From: Betaproteobacteria bacterium HGW-Betaproteobacteria-7
Lineage (GTDB): Bacteria > Pseudomonadota > Gammaproteobacteria > Burkholderiales > Rhodocyclaceae
Direction of reading: 5' to 3'
NCBI GenBank assembly: GCA_002840765.1
Contig: PHCE01000021.1
Span: 1-64,000, forward strand
DNA: 64,000 nucleotides
This document shows, in pieces, positions 49,823 to 58,104 of this stretch. Under the pieces are notes generated by a model. That model saw only the letters and a list, made by a program, of their open reading frames with translations, ran no database searches and had not been told where the DNA came from. Made by a program: the position numbers and the translations under genes. The stretch's first letter is position 1; every line of letters begins with the position of its first letter.

Positions 49823-51088
49823 TCAGACCTTGACCTTGAAGCCGTCGGCGTACTTGGCCGGATTGGAACCGTCCCAGACAACACCGTCGATCAGTTTCGA
49901 CGAACGCATCGGGCTCTTCGGTACGCTAATGCCCAGCTTGGCCGCCGCCTGCGTGTACAACTCGGTCTGGTTGATCTTCTTGGCGACGCCGAGATAGTCC
50001 GGGTGAGCCTTGAGCAGGCCCCAGCGCTTGTGCTGGGTGAGGAACCACATGCCGTCAGAGAGGTAGGGGTAGTTCACCGCGCCGTCGTTGAAGAACTTCA
50101 TGTGGTTCGGATCGTCCCAGGTCTTGCCCAGGCCGTTCTGGTAGCGACCGAGAATGCGCTGGTTGATCGCGTCGACACTGGTATTGACGTAGGACTTCTG
50201 GGCGATGACCTCGGCCATCTTCATCTTGTTGCTGATGTTGGCGTCAATCCAGCGGCTGGCTTCGAGGATGGCCATGATCACGGCGCGACAGGTGTTCGGG
50301 TTCTTCTGGACGAACTCCGCGGTACAGCCGAGGATTTTTTCCGGATGGTCCTTCCAGACGTCCTGCGAAGTGGCGGCAGAAATACCGATGCCGTCCATGA
50401 TGGCACGGTGATTCCACGGCTCGCCGACGGAGAACCCATCCATGTTGCCGACGCGCATATTGGCAACCATCTGCGGCGGCGGCACGACGATGGACTTGAC
50501 GTCCTTGAACGGATTGACACCGCCGGACGCCAGCCAGTAGTACAGCCACATGGCGTGGGTGCCGGTCGGGAAGGTCTGGGCAAAGGTGTATTCGCGCGGT
50601 TCCTTTTTCATCAGCGCAACCAGGCCATTGAGGTCGGTCGCCCCCTTGTCGGCGATCGCCTTCGACAGGGTCAGACCCTGGCCGTTGTTGTTCAGCGTCA
50701 TCAGGTTGGCCATGTCCTTCTTCGGCCCGCCGATGCCCATGTGCACGCCATAGATCAGGCCGTAGAGCACATGCGCCATGTCCAGCTCGCCATTGACCAG
50801 CTTGTCGCGGACGCCGGCCCAGGAGGCTTCCTTGGTCGGGATGATCTTGATGCCGTACTTCTCGTCGAACTTGTTGACCGCCGCCATGACGACCGAAGCG
50901 CAGTCGGTGAGCGGGATGAAGCCGATGCGGATTTCCTTCTTTTCGGGCGCATCCGAACCGGCAGCCCAGGCTGCACTGCGGACACCGGGGGGAACCATGG
51001 ACATGAGAGATGCTCCGAGGGCGGCTGTTACGAGGTCGCGACGCTTGAGGGAAAGAGGTGCTGCGGTCGCCGGTTTCTTTTCGTCCAT
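49823..51088 (-). CDS. nrtA: Nitrate ABC transporter substrate-binding protein with Tat-type signal
   Basis: 421 residues from the ATG at 51088, which has AGGAG upstream. The N-terminus is a twin-arginine signal (SLKRRDLVTAALGASL) ending near AAWAAGSD. The NrtA/CmpA-type body carries IRIGFIPLTDCASVVMA, PTGTHAMWLYYWLA and GFSVGEPWNHRA. Because it has an export signal it is a transporter subunit rather than the cytoplasmic sensor NasS. First gene after the regulated leader at 51114-51245. Confidence 0.92.
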   Translation of the reverse strand: MDEKKPATAAPLSLKRRDLVTAALGASLMSMVPPGVRSAAWAAGSDAPEKKEIRIGFIPLTDCASVVMAAVNKFDEKYGIKIIPTKEASWAGVRDKLVNGELDMAHVLYGLIYGVHMGIGGPKKDMANLMTLNNNGQGLTLSKAIADKGATDLNGLVALMKKEPREYTFAQTFPTGTHAMWLYYWLASGGVNPFKDVKSIVVPPPQMVANMRVGNMDGFSVGEPWNHRAIMDGIGISAATSQDVWKDHPEKILGCTAEFVQKNPNTCRAVIMAILEASRWIDANISNKMKMAEVIAQKSYVNTSVDAINQRILGRYQNGLGKTWDDPNHMKFFNDGAVNYPYLSDGMWFLTQHKRWGLLKAHPDYLGVAKKINQTELYTQAAAKLGISVPKSPMRSSKLIDGVVWDGSNPAKYADGFKVKV

Positions 51089-51113
51089 TGCAATGCTCCT
51101 GATGGCTGGAAAT

Positions 51114-51161
51114 AAAAAAGGCGTCACACCCAGGCCGCACGAGGCAGCGAGGATGGACGCC
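51114..51161 (-). terminator. Intrinsic terminator in the nrtA leader
   Basis: GGCGTC/GACGCC base stem enclosing a GC-rich loop and followed on the minus strand by TTTTTT. It ends about 12 bases before the nrtA ribosome binding site. A strong terminator between promoter and first gene implies regulated readthrough; NasT is the likely antiterminator. Confidence 0.75.
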
Positions 51162-51196
51162 ATTGTCCTGGTGAGCCGGAACACCCGACTCATGCC

Positions 51197-51212
51197 CGGC
51201 CGCCTTTGACCG
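51197..51212 (-). promoter_or_regulatory. ANTAR-type hairpin (A1/G4 hexaloop) in the nrtA leader
   Basis: On the minus strand CGGTC-AAAGGC-GGCCG forms a five-pair stem with a six-base loop that has A at position 1 and G at position 4, the features recognised by ANTAR domains. A second stem (GAGTCGG/CCGGCTC, about 51172-51190) follows it, but with a five-base loop that lacks the A1/G4 pattern. It begins about seven bases after the predicted start site. Confidence 0.6.
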
Positions 51213-51229
51213 TGCTTTGCCCTTACCTT

Positions 51230-51245
51230 TGCAATGGTCGTGCCA
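51230..51245 (-). promoter_or_regulatory. Sigma-54 promoter of nrtABD
   Basis: TGGCACGACCATTGCA on the minus strand matches TGGCACG-N4-TTGCW perfectly. Predicted transcription start near 51219, giving a leader of about 130 bases. Confidence 0.8.
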
Positions 51246-51334
51246 GCTTGCCGGCGAATGGGCCAAGCCCTTGCCGCAACGGGGTTTTCATGGACACCAG
51301 GCAATTTTTCAGCCCCGGCCAGAGGGAAAATTCA

Positions 51335-51351
51335 CGCACTGTTGCAGTGCA
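51335..51351 (-). promoter_or_regulatory. NtrC-like dyad upstream of the nrtA promoter
   Basis: TGCACTGCAACAGTGCG on the minus strand fits the NtrC consensus TGCACY-N5-RGTGCA at 11 of 12 fixed positions. It is about 90 bases upstream of the -24 box, a normal enhancer distance. Confidence 0.6.
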
Positions 51352-51382
51352 GCAGGCAGCTTCATCGCACAACAACAGGGAC

Positions 51383-51404
51383 AAAAAAACCCGCGCGTGG
51401 CGGG
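51383..51404 (-). terminator. Terminator after nasT
   Basis: CCCGC/GCGGG stem with a five-base loop and seven T residues on the minus strand, 25 bases past the nasT stop. The remaining bases of the 340-base nasT-nrtA gap are accounted for by the NtrC dyad, sigma-54 promoter and leader. Confidence 0.75.
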
Positions 51405-51428
51405 CTTGAATGCTTCAGCGCGGGGCGC

Positions 51429-52004
51429 TCAGAGCAGCACTTTGGCCATGTCGATGACGTCGCGGGCGACGCGCGCCATCGACTGGCCGCGCTCCATGGC
51501 CAGCTTGCGCATGGCGTGATAGGCAGCATCCTCGTCCAGGCCGCGGGCCTTCATCAGCACGCCCTTGGCCTTGTCCACCAGCTTGCGGTCGGAAAGCTTG
51601 CGCGAGACCTCCTCCAGCTCGCGGCGCATGGCTTGCGAGCCTTCGAAACGGGCCCGGGCGACATCGACGATCGGCTTGATCCGCTTGGGATCCAGGCCAT
51701 CGACGACATAGGCCGAGACGCCGGCCTTGACCGCATCGCGGATGGCATCCTGACCATCTTCCTGGGTAAACATGACGATCGGCCGCGGCATATTCTGATG
51801 CACCACGGCCAGGTGTTCGAGGGTATCGCGCGAGGGACTTTCGGTGTCGATCAGGATCACGTCCGGCTGCAGTTTCTCGACTTCCGCCGACAGATTTTCC
51901 GAATCGGCGAGGATGGCCGCCACCTGGTAACCGGCGAGCGCCAACCCGGCGCAGATTTCTCCGGCCCGGGTACGGGATTCATCAATGACGAGAACGCTCA
52001 ACAT
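51429..52004 (-). CDS. nasT: ANTAR-domain antiterminator NasT
   Basis: 191 residues. N-terminal pseudo/receiver domain (VLVIDESRTRAGEICAGL; Asp in DVILIDTESPS), a coiled coil (QAMRRELEEVSRKL), and a C-terminal ANTAR RNA-binding domain (LVDKAKGVLMKARGLDEDAA, AYHAMRKLAMERG). Such proteins bind paired hairpins in leader RNA and block termination. The best target is the leader immediately downstream. In Azotobacter and Paracoccus NasT is held inactive by NasS until nitrate binds; no nasS gene is in this window. Confidence 0.9.
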   Translation of the reverse strand: MLSVLVIDESRTRAGEICAGLALAGYQVAAILADSENLSAEVEKLQPDVILIDTESPSRDTLEHLAVVHQNMPRPIVMFTQEDGQDAIRDAVKAGVSAYVVDGLDPKRIKPIVDVARARFEGSQAMRRELEEVSRKLSDRKLVDKAKGVLMKARGLDEDAAYHAMRKLAMERGQSMARVARDVIDMAKVLL

Positions 52005-52022
52005 GGAGCAATACGAAGCAAA

Positions 52023-52394
52023 CTACAGGCCAAGCGATTGCAGCGAAGCCTCCGCCATTGCCTGGACGACGATTTCCTGCTCACCGATGACTTCGCCCAG
52101 CGTCAACTCGACGCCGGGATGGGCTGCCTGCAGCGCCGCCAGCAGTTCCGGCACATCCCGCTTCAGGTGACCGCCGCGAGCAATGAACATCGGCATGACG
52201 ACAATTTTCGTCGCCCCGTCGGCGATCAGCGCCGTGGCGCAGTCGGCCAGCGTCGGTGTCATGAATTCGAGAAAGGCCAGTTCGACCGGCATCTCCGCCA
52301 CGCGCTGACGAACGGCCGCCTGGACGCGGCGCATCGGATTGGCCCACTCGGGGTCGCGGGCGCCATGGGCGAAGAGGATGAGAGCAGTAGTCAT
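52023..52394 (-). CDS. cbiX: Sirohydrochlorin chelatase, short CbiX/SirB type
   Basis: 123 residues, a single chelatase domain. Metal-binding His in LFAHGARDPEW (about residue 10) and second His region in MPMFIARGGHLKRDVPEL. In this place it most likely inserts iron into sirohydrochlorin for the siroheme of NirB. Co-directional with nasT, 18 bases before it. Confidence 0.85.
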   Translation of the reverse strand: MTTALILFAHGARDPEWANPMRRVQAAVRQRVAEMPVELAFLEFMTPTLADCATALIADGATKIVVMPMFIARGGHLKRDVPELLAALQAAHPGVELTLGEVIGEQEIVVQAMAEASLQSLGL

Positions 52395-52527
52395 GGAGGT
52401 GGACTGTAACGCAGTGGAAGATGCCGGCCGCTAGACATTCAGTCGTATTGACAGGTTCCCCGTCACCACCGGCCCAAGACAAGAAAGGTTCGCTGCGACA
52501 CCGTTGCCAATCCAGCAGGGACCACAA

Positions 52528-54258
52528 TCAGCCAAAACGCACGGCGCTGACAACGATCAACGCCAGCATCAATACGAGAGAAACACTCTTCCAGAAAACC
52601 ACTGGATTACGGTCGATGAGCGGTGGTTTAGTCTTGTTCAGGAATTCCCTGTTCGGGTGGTGGAGGTCGTAGATGAACTCGGACAATTCTTCGTAGCGCT
52701 CGAAAGGATTGGGCTCGACGGCTTTGCGGATGGCGTCGTCGATCCAGGCGGGTATTTCGCGTTCTTCATTGAGGACGGTTTTATAGGCGAGCTTTTTCTG
52801 CGCCGCCCTGGTCCGCGATTTGGCGACTTCGACGCCATAGGGCAGCTTGCCGGAGAGCATCTGATAGGCGATGACACCGAGCGAGAAGATGTCGGAGCGC
52901 GAGGAGCCATTTTCGCCGAGGAAGTATTCCGGTGCGGCGTAAGCAGCTGAGCCGAGCAGGTTGATCTGCTCGATGGGCGTGGCGATTTCCATGACACCGG
53001 CGACCCGCGTCGCGCCGAAATCGATGATTTTCAGCGTGCCGGTGCTGTCAATCATGATGTTGTCCGGCTTCAGGTCCTGATAGACCATTTCGAGCCGATG
53101 GAAGGCCTGCAGGCCCTTGGCGATCTGCTCGACGATGCCGCGCACGGCCGGCAGATCAGGCTTGGGGTTGTCGATCATCCACTGGGCCAGGGTCTGACCT
53201 TCGATGTATTCAGTGACAACGTAGATGTAGTGGCGCTGGCGCGTCTGCGAGCATGGCTTGAGGACGTGCGGGCTGTTGATGCGTTTGGCGATCCACTCTT
53301 CCATCAGGAAGCGTTCGAGATAGGCCGGGTTGGCCCGCTGGTCAACCGCGGGCGTCTTGATGACAACGCTTTCGCCAGTTTCACCATCGACTGCCAGATA
53401 GATGTGGCTACGAGCACTGCCCTTGATTTCGCGGACGATCCGGTAGCCGTCGAAATCCATCCGCGCATCGAGCGGCGGCGGAAAAGGCAGTTCGGAGAGT
53501 TGCCGGAACATTTCGTTGGATTCAGGCGTCGGCAGTTCATCGACACGGACGATCTGGATCGTCAGGTTGTCGCCGCTGCCGCGGCGGTAGGCTTCCTCGA
53601 CGATAGTCTGGGCGGCATTGTCGAGATTGCCGGCGCAGCCTTCGATTGCCGCTACGACGCAAGCGGCATCGATGAATTCATAGACACCGTCGGTGGCGAG
53701 TAGCAGCAGTTCGCCCTCCTCCAGCGGCATCGCCTGGTAATCGACTTCGACCTTGCGGTCCATGCCCAATGCCCGCGCCAGATAGCTCTGCACCGACGAG
53801 AGGCGGATGCGATGATCCTCGGTCAGCTGGTCCAGCACCGTGCCACGCAGGCGATAGATTCGCGCATCGCCGACATGGAAGAGATGTGCTGTCCGCGACT
53901 TGATGATGATGCCGCTGAAGGTGCAGACGTAGCCGCGATCCTTGTCGTAGCGATGCTGGCTTTGCTGGGTCTGCGAATGCAACCAGGAGTTGGTGGCGAC
54001 CAGCACGTGTTCGGCCGAGGTTTTGACCGACCAGGCGTCGGAGGTGCAGTAATAGTCTTCAAGAAAGGCAGTGACGGCCGCCTGTGCGGCTTCCTGGCTG
54101 ACATCGCTGCTGCTGATGCCATCGGCCAGCGCGATGGCTATGCCCTTGCTGCCGAGTTGCGGCTCCCGGGGAACGAGCACGCCGTGGAAATCCTGATTGA
54201 TTTCCTTGCGGCCCTTGTCGGAGTACTGCCCGGCAGTGATTTTCAGTTGGCGGCTCAT
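52528..54258 (-). CDS. PP2C phosphatase / Ser-Thr kinase fusion with C-terminal membrane anchor
   Basis: 576 residues. Residues 1-235 are a PP2C phosphatase with the metal-binding motifs (INQDFHG, ALADGISSSD, LFHVGDARIYRL, LLLLATDGVYEF, GSGDNLTIQIV). About 265-520 is a Hanks-type kinase with Lys in SVVIKTP, a catalytic loop YQDLKPDN in which the usual HRD His is Tyr, DFG in KIIDFGATR, and AAPEYF. The last 25 residues (FWKSVSLVLMLALIVVSAVRF) form a membrane anchor. The same kinase type sits in the nasA-nirB clusters of Pseudomonas (PA1782 region), so the linkage is conserved although its target is unknown. Confidence 0.9.
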   Translation of the reverse strand: MSRQLKITAGQYSDKGRKEINQDFHGVLVPREPQLGSKGIAIALADGISSSDVSQEAAQAAVTAFLEDYYCTSDAWSVKTSAEHVLVATNSWLHSQTQQSQHRYDKDRGYVCTFSGIIIKSRTAHLFHVGDARIYRLRGTVLDQLTEDHRIRLSSVQSYLARALGMDRKVEVDYQAMPLEEGELLLLATDGVYEFIDAACVVAAIEGCAGNLDNAAQTIVEEAYRRGSGDNLTIQIVRVDELPTPESNEMFRQLSELPFPPPLDARMDFDGYRIVREIKGSARSHIYLAVDGETGESVVIKTPAVDQRANPAYLERFLMEEWIAKRINSPHVLKPCSQTRQRHYIYVVTEYIEGQTLAQWMIDNPKPDLPAVRGIVEQIAKGLQAFHRLEMVYQDLKPDNIMIDSTGTLKIIDFGATRVAGVMEIATPIEQINLLGSAAYAAPEYFLGENGSSRSDIFSLGVIAYQMLSGKLPYGVEVAKSRTRAAQKKLAYKTVLNEEREIPAWIDDAIRKAVEPNPFERYEELSEFIYDLHHPNREFLNKTKPPLIDRNPVVFWKSVSLVLMLALIVVSAVRFG

Positions 54259-54280
54259 GGAATCAGTGAATATGAAGGAG

Positions 54281-54312
54281 AAAAGCCCCTCTCCCGTTCG
54301 GGCAGGGGCTTT
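54281..54312 (-). terminator. Terminator after the FNT gene
   Basis: Stem AAAGCCCCT/AGGGGCTTT with inner CCCG/CGGG pairing, ending in TTTT on the minus strand. It separates the nirBD-FNT genes from the kinase gene, which therefore probably has a separate promoter. Confidence 0.75.
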
Positions 54313-54329
54313 GACTGAGCATCAGCCGA

Positions 54330-55142
54330 TCAGAAGGCGTTGCGCTTTGGGCCCGTACGCACGTGAGTCGAGTAAAGCGTCAGGCCGACAAAGGCTAGGC
54401 CGCCGATCAGGTTGCCGAGCACGGTCGGTATCTCGTTCCACACCATGTAGTCGTAGATCGAGAAGTTGCCGCCGAGCATCAGGCCGGATGGGAAGAGGAA
54501 CATGTTGACGATGGAATGCTCGAAACCCATGTAGAAGAAGACCATGATCGGCATCCACATGGCCACGACTTTGCCGGTCACGTTGGTGCAGATCATGGCG
54601 CAGACAACGCCGGTGGACACCATCCAGTTGCATAGCACGCCGCGGATGAAGAGGGTCAGCATGCCGGCGGCGCCGTGGGCGGAATAGCCCACCGTCCGGC
54701 CTTCGCCGATGGTGCCGATCTTTTGGGCGACAGCATTGGGCGCCTCGGTGAAACCGAAGGTCCAGATGATCGCCATCATCACCGCCACAGTCAGCGCGCC
54801 GCCGAAGTTGCCAACAAAGACCAGTCCCCAGTTGCGCAGGATGCCGCCCATGGTGACCCCCGGACGCTTGTCGATCAGGGCCAGCGGGCAGAGCGTGAAG
54901 ACGCCGGTGAGCAGGTCGAAGCCCAGGAGATAAAGGAGGATGAAGCCGACCGGGAAGAGCATGGCGCCAACCAGCGGCTGGCCGGTCTGGACGGTGACGG
55001 TGACCGCAAAAGCTGCCGCCAGCGCCAGAATGGCACCGGCCATGTAGGAGCGAATCAGGGTATCGCGGGTGGACATGAAGATTTTTGATTCGCCGGCATC
55101 GATCATTTTCGTGACGAATTCGGAAGGCGCAAGATAGGCCAT
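54330..55142 (-). CDS. nirC: Formate/nitrite transporter family channel (NirC-like)
   Basis: 270 residues with six membrane segments and the FNT signatures (AGAILALAAAFAV, LLGFDLLTGVFTLCPLALIDKR quoted in part as GFDLLTGVFTLCPL, NWGLVFVGNFGGAL, GVLCNWMV, FFYMGFEHSIVNMFLFPSG). Beside nirBD the cargo is most likely nitrite. 132 bases separate it from nirD. Confidence 0.9.
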   Translation of the reverse strand: MAYLAPSEFVTKMIDAGESKIFMSTRDTLIRSYMAGAILALAAAFAVTVTVQTGQPLVGAMLFPVGFILLYLLGFDLLTGVFTLCPLALIDKRPGVTMGGILRNWGLVFVGNFGGALTVAVMMAIIWTFGFTEAPNAVAQKIGTIGEGRTVGYSAHGAAGMLTLFIRGVLCNWMVSTGVVCAMICTNVTGKVVAMWMPIMVFFYMGFEHSIVNMFLFPSGLMLGGNFSIYDYMVWNEIPTVLGNLIGGLAFVGLTLYSTHVRTGPKRNAF

Positions 55143-55274
55143 GGTGGTTTCCTAGTGGGATTGGGATTTGTTATGGAAGCTCCCGGGTCGGTTTTTCAGA
55201 CCGGGGAACCCGAACCCCACCATTGGGGTTGGCCGGGCCGGCGGCGCTGCCGGCCCTATTAATGCACGGGCCGC

Positions 55275-55583
55275 TCAGGCAGCCAGGTAAACTTGGCCGT
55301 TCTCGACCTTGACCTCAAATTTGTTGCAACCGCCGACATCCGGCGCGACGGCCAGGCCATCATCGAGGCCAATATTCCAGCCGTGTAACGGGCAGGTCAC
55401 CTTGCGGCCATGCACGATGCCCTGTGACAGCGGCCCGCCCTTGTGCGGGCACTTGTCGTGCAGCGCAAAGACTGCGTCATCGCTAGTGCGAAAAATGGCG
55501 ATGTCGCCGCCAGCGACGCGCTGCACCACGCGCGAACCGAGTTGCGGAATATCGTCCAGCTTGCAGATCAGTTTCCAGTCCAT
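55275..55583 (-). CDS. nirD: Nitrite reductase [NAD(P)H] small subunit
   Basis: 102 residues with a full Rieske-type [2Fe-2S] motif: CPHKGGPL and CPLHGWNI. Partner of NirB in assimilatory nitrite reduction. The 76-base gap after nirB is rich in short palindromes (GAGTGGGC/GCCCACTC). Confidence 0.92.
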   Translation of the reverse strand: MDWKLICKLDDIPQLGSRVVQRVAGGDIAIFRTSDDAVFALHDKCPHKGGPLSQGIVHGRKVTCPLHGWNIGLDDGLAVAPDVGGCNKFEVKVENGQVYLAA

Positions 55584-55659
55584 TTTTTAGTTACCTAGTA
55601 GTTAGCTGTTAGGGGCTTGAGTGGGCGGCCCACTCGATCCTGATAACTCGATCCTCCAA

Positions 55660-58104
55660 TCAAGCTTCCAGCTTGATTGGGATGAATTGCTTGACCGGCT
55701 GCGCCTCACGTGAGGTTGCCCAGGGATCCTTGGCGTCCTTCAACGCGGCGAGCAGCTGCGCGTATAGCACCTTGCGGCCCTCCTCGTCCTCGACGATCTT
55801 GCCCTTGACGTAGTCGAGGCCGACGCGCTCCAGCCAGTGGCAGGTGCGCTCCAGGTACCAGCCTTCCTGACGGTAGAGTTCAAGGAAGGCGCCAGAATAT
55901 TCCATGACTTCCTCGTCCGACTTCACCTTGCACAAAAACTGCGCGACCTCGGTCTTGATGCCACCGTTGCCGCCGATGTACAGCTCGTAGCCGGAATCCA
56001 CACCGATGACGCCGACGTCCTTGATGCCGGCCTCGGCGCAGTTGCGCGGGCAGCCGGAGACGGCCAGCTTGACCTTGTGCGGCGCGTACATGTCAAACAA
56101 CATCTTTTCCAGCTTGACGCCCATGTCCATCGCCAGTTGCGTACCGAAGCGGCAGTGCTCCATGCCGACGCAGGTCTTCACGGTGCGGATCGACTTGCCG
56201 TAGGCGTGGCCGGAAACCATGCCGGCGGCGTTCAAGTCGGCCCAGATCGCCGGCAGGTCTTCCTTCTTGATGCCGAGCAGGTCGATGCGCTGGCCGCCGG
56301 TGACTTTGACCGTCGGCACGTTGTACTTCTCGGCGGCGTCGGCGATGGCGCGCAGTTCATTGGGCGTGGTCAGGCCGCCCCACATGCGCGGGACGACGGA
56401 ATAGGTGCCGTCCTTCTGGATGTTGGCGTGGGCGCGCTCGTTGATGAAGCGCGATTGCGGATCATCCTTGGCTTCATGCGGCCAGGTCGAGATCAGGTAA
56501 TAGTTGAGGGCCGGGCGGCACTTCTCGCAGCCGTTCGCCGTCGTCCAGCCCAGTTCGGCGAAGACGGTTTCCTTGGTCGTCAGGTGCTCGTCGCGGATGA
56601 TCTTGCGGACCTTGGCGTGCGAATGCTCGGTGCAGGCGCACATGGGCTTCTGGTCGGAAGCGGCCGGGGTGTAGGCGCCACCGATGGTCGAGGCCAGTAT
56701 CTGCTCGACCAGGCCAGCACAGGAGCCACAGGAAGAGGCAGCCTTGGTGTGTTTCTTGACCTCGTCCAGAGTGAACAAGCCCTTGGCCTTGATTGCCTGG
56801 ACGATGACCCCCTTGGTGATGCCGTTACAGCCACAGACCTCGGCACTATCGGCCATCGACGCTGCCTTGCTGTTGCCGGCATGGCCGACATCGCCGACCA
56901 GGGACTGGCCAAAGATCAGCGAGTCGCGGATGTCGTGGATGTCGCGGCCGTCCTTCAACAGCTGAAAGTACCACGGGCCATCCGCTGTATCGCCGTACAT
57001 GACGCCGCCGACCAGCTTGTTGTCCTTGATCACCAGCTTCTTGTACACGCCGCCGTGCGGGTCGTTGAGCAGGATTTCCTCGGTGCCCTCGCCGCCCATG
57101 TAATCGCCGGCCGAGAACAGGTCGATGCCGGTGACTTTCAGCTTGGTCGAGGTCACCGAACCCGTGTAGCGGCCGATGCCGTAGTTGGCCAGATGGTTGG
57201 CGGCGACCTTGGCCTGCTCGAACAACGGCGCGACCAGGCCGTAGGCGATGCCGCGGTGGCTGACGCATTCACCGACGGCGTAAACTTTTGGATCGTAGGT
57301 CTGCATGGTGTCGTTCACCACGATGCCACGGTTGCAGTAGATGCCCGACTTCTCGGCCAGCGCGTAGTTGGGGCGAATGCCTGCGGCCATGACGACGAGG
57401 TCAGCAGGAATTTGCATGCCGTCCTTGAAGCGCACTGCGGCGACCCGGCCGGACTCGCCCTGGACCAGCATTTCCGTCTGCTTCTGCAGCAGGAATTTCA
57501 GGCCCTTGTCTTCCAGCGACTGCTGCAGCATTTTGCCGGCCACTTCGTCCAACTGACGTTCGAGCAGCCACGGGCCAAGGTGCACCACGGTCACGTCCAT
57601 GCCGCGCAGCTTCAGGCCGTTGGCCGCTTCCAGGCCGAGCAGGCCGCCGCCGATGACGACCGCGTGCTTGTGCAGGCGTGCGGCCTCGATCATCTCGTCG
57701 GTATCCTTGATGTCGCGGTAGCCGATGACGCCGGGCAGGTCGTTGCCGGGGATCGGCAGCATGAACGGGGTCGAGCCGGTGGCGATGAGCAGGCGGTCGT
57801 ACTGTTCTTCGGTGCCGTCCTCGGCGATGACCTTGCGCTTGACCCGGTCGATCTTGCTGATCTGCTTGCCGGTGTGCAGCGTGATGCCCTTTTCCTTGTA
57901 CCAGTCCAGTTCGTTGAGAACGATTTCCTGGACGGTCATTTCGCCGGCGAGGACCGGCGAGAGCAGGATGCGGTTGTAGTTCGGGTGCGGTTCGGCGCCG
58001 AAGATCGTGATGTCGTAATGATCCGGCTTGATCTTCAGCAGTTCTTCGATGGTGCGGACACCGGCCATGCCATTGCCGATGAGGACGAGACGGGGTTTGC
58101 TCAT
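55660..58104 (-). CDS. nirB: Nitrite reductase [NAD(P)H] large subunit
   Basis: Six-electron reduction of nitrite to ammonium, 814 residues from the ATG at 58104 (GGAG upstream). Order of domains: FAD/NAD(P)H oxidoreductase (LVLIGNGMAGVR; VVIGGGLLGLEAANGL), BFD-type [2Fe-2S] cysteines (VCGCNG, SCGSCAGLVEQ), ferredoxin-like half domains, and the siroheme/[4Fe-4S] ligands (CVGMEHCRFG and SGCPRNC). Expressed from the sigma-54 promoter at 58217-58232. Confidence 0.95.
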   Translation of the reverse strand: MSKPRLVLIGNGMAGVRTIEELLKIKPDHYDITIFGAEPHPNYNRILLSPVLAGEMTVQEIVLNELDWYKEKGITLHTGKQISKIDRVKRKVIAEDGTEEQYDRLLIATGSTPFMLPIPGNDLPGVIGYRDIKDTDEMIEAARLHKHAVVIGGGLLGLEAANGLKLRGMDVTVVHLGPWLLERQLDEVAGKMLQQSLEDKGLKFLLQKQTEMLVQGESGRVAAVRFKDGMQIPADLVVMAAGIRPNYALAEKSGIYCNRGIVVNDTMQTYDPKVYAVGECVSHRGIAYGLVAPLFEQAKVAANHLANYGIGRYTGSVTSTKLKVTGIDLFSAGDYMGGEGTEEILLNDPHGGVYKKLVIKDNKLVGGVMYGDTADGPWYFQLLKDGRDIHDIRDSLIFGQSLVGDVGHAGNSKAASMADSAEVCGCNGITKGVIVQAIKAKGLFTLDEVKKHTKAASSCGSCAGLVEQILASTIGGAYTPAASDQKPMCACTEHSHAKVRKIIRDEHLTTKETVFAELGWTTANGCEKCRPALNYYLISTWPHEAKDDPQSRFINERAHANIQKDGTYSVVPRMWGGLTTPNELRAIADAAEKYNVPTVKVTGGQRIDLLGIKKEDLPAIWADLNAAGMVSGHAYGKSIRTVKTCVGMEHCRFGTQLAMDMGVKLEKMLFDMYAPHKVKLAVSGCPRNCAEAGIKDVGVIGVDSGYELYIGGNGGIKTEVAQFLCKVKSDEEVMEYSGAFLELYRQEGWYLERTCHWLERVGLDYVKGKIVEDEEGRKVLYAQLLAALKDAKDPWATSREAQPVKQFIPIKLEA

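Noticed and set aside
48632-51115. 827-codon open frame antisense to nrtD-nrtB-nrtA
   Set aside because: Same shadow effect; no start context or domain, and opposite to three confident transporter genes.
51225-51238. Candidate first ANTAR hairpin (ACC-ATTGCAAA-GGT on the minus strand)
   Set aside because: It overlaps the -12 box and lies upstream of the predicted start site, so it would not be in the transcript. The loop is also eight bases, not six.
52494-52510. Sigma-54-like sequence upstream of the chelatase-nasT genes (TTGGCAACGGTGTCGCA on the minus strand)
   Set aside because: GG and GC are correctly spaced, but the -24 and -12 boxes each deviate from consensus. It is too weak beside the three perfect sites to call.
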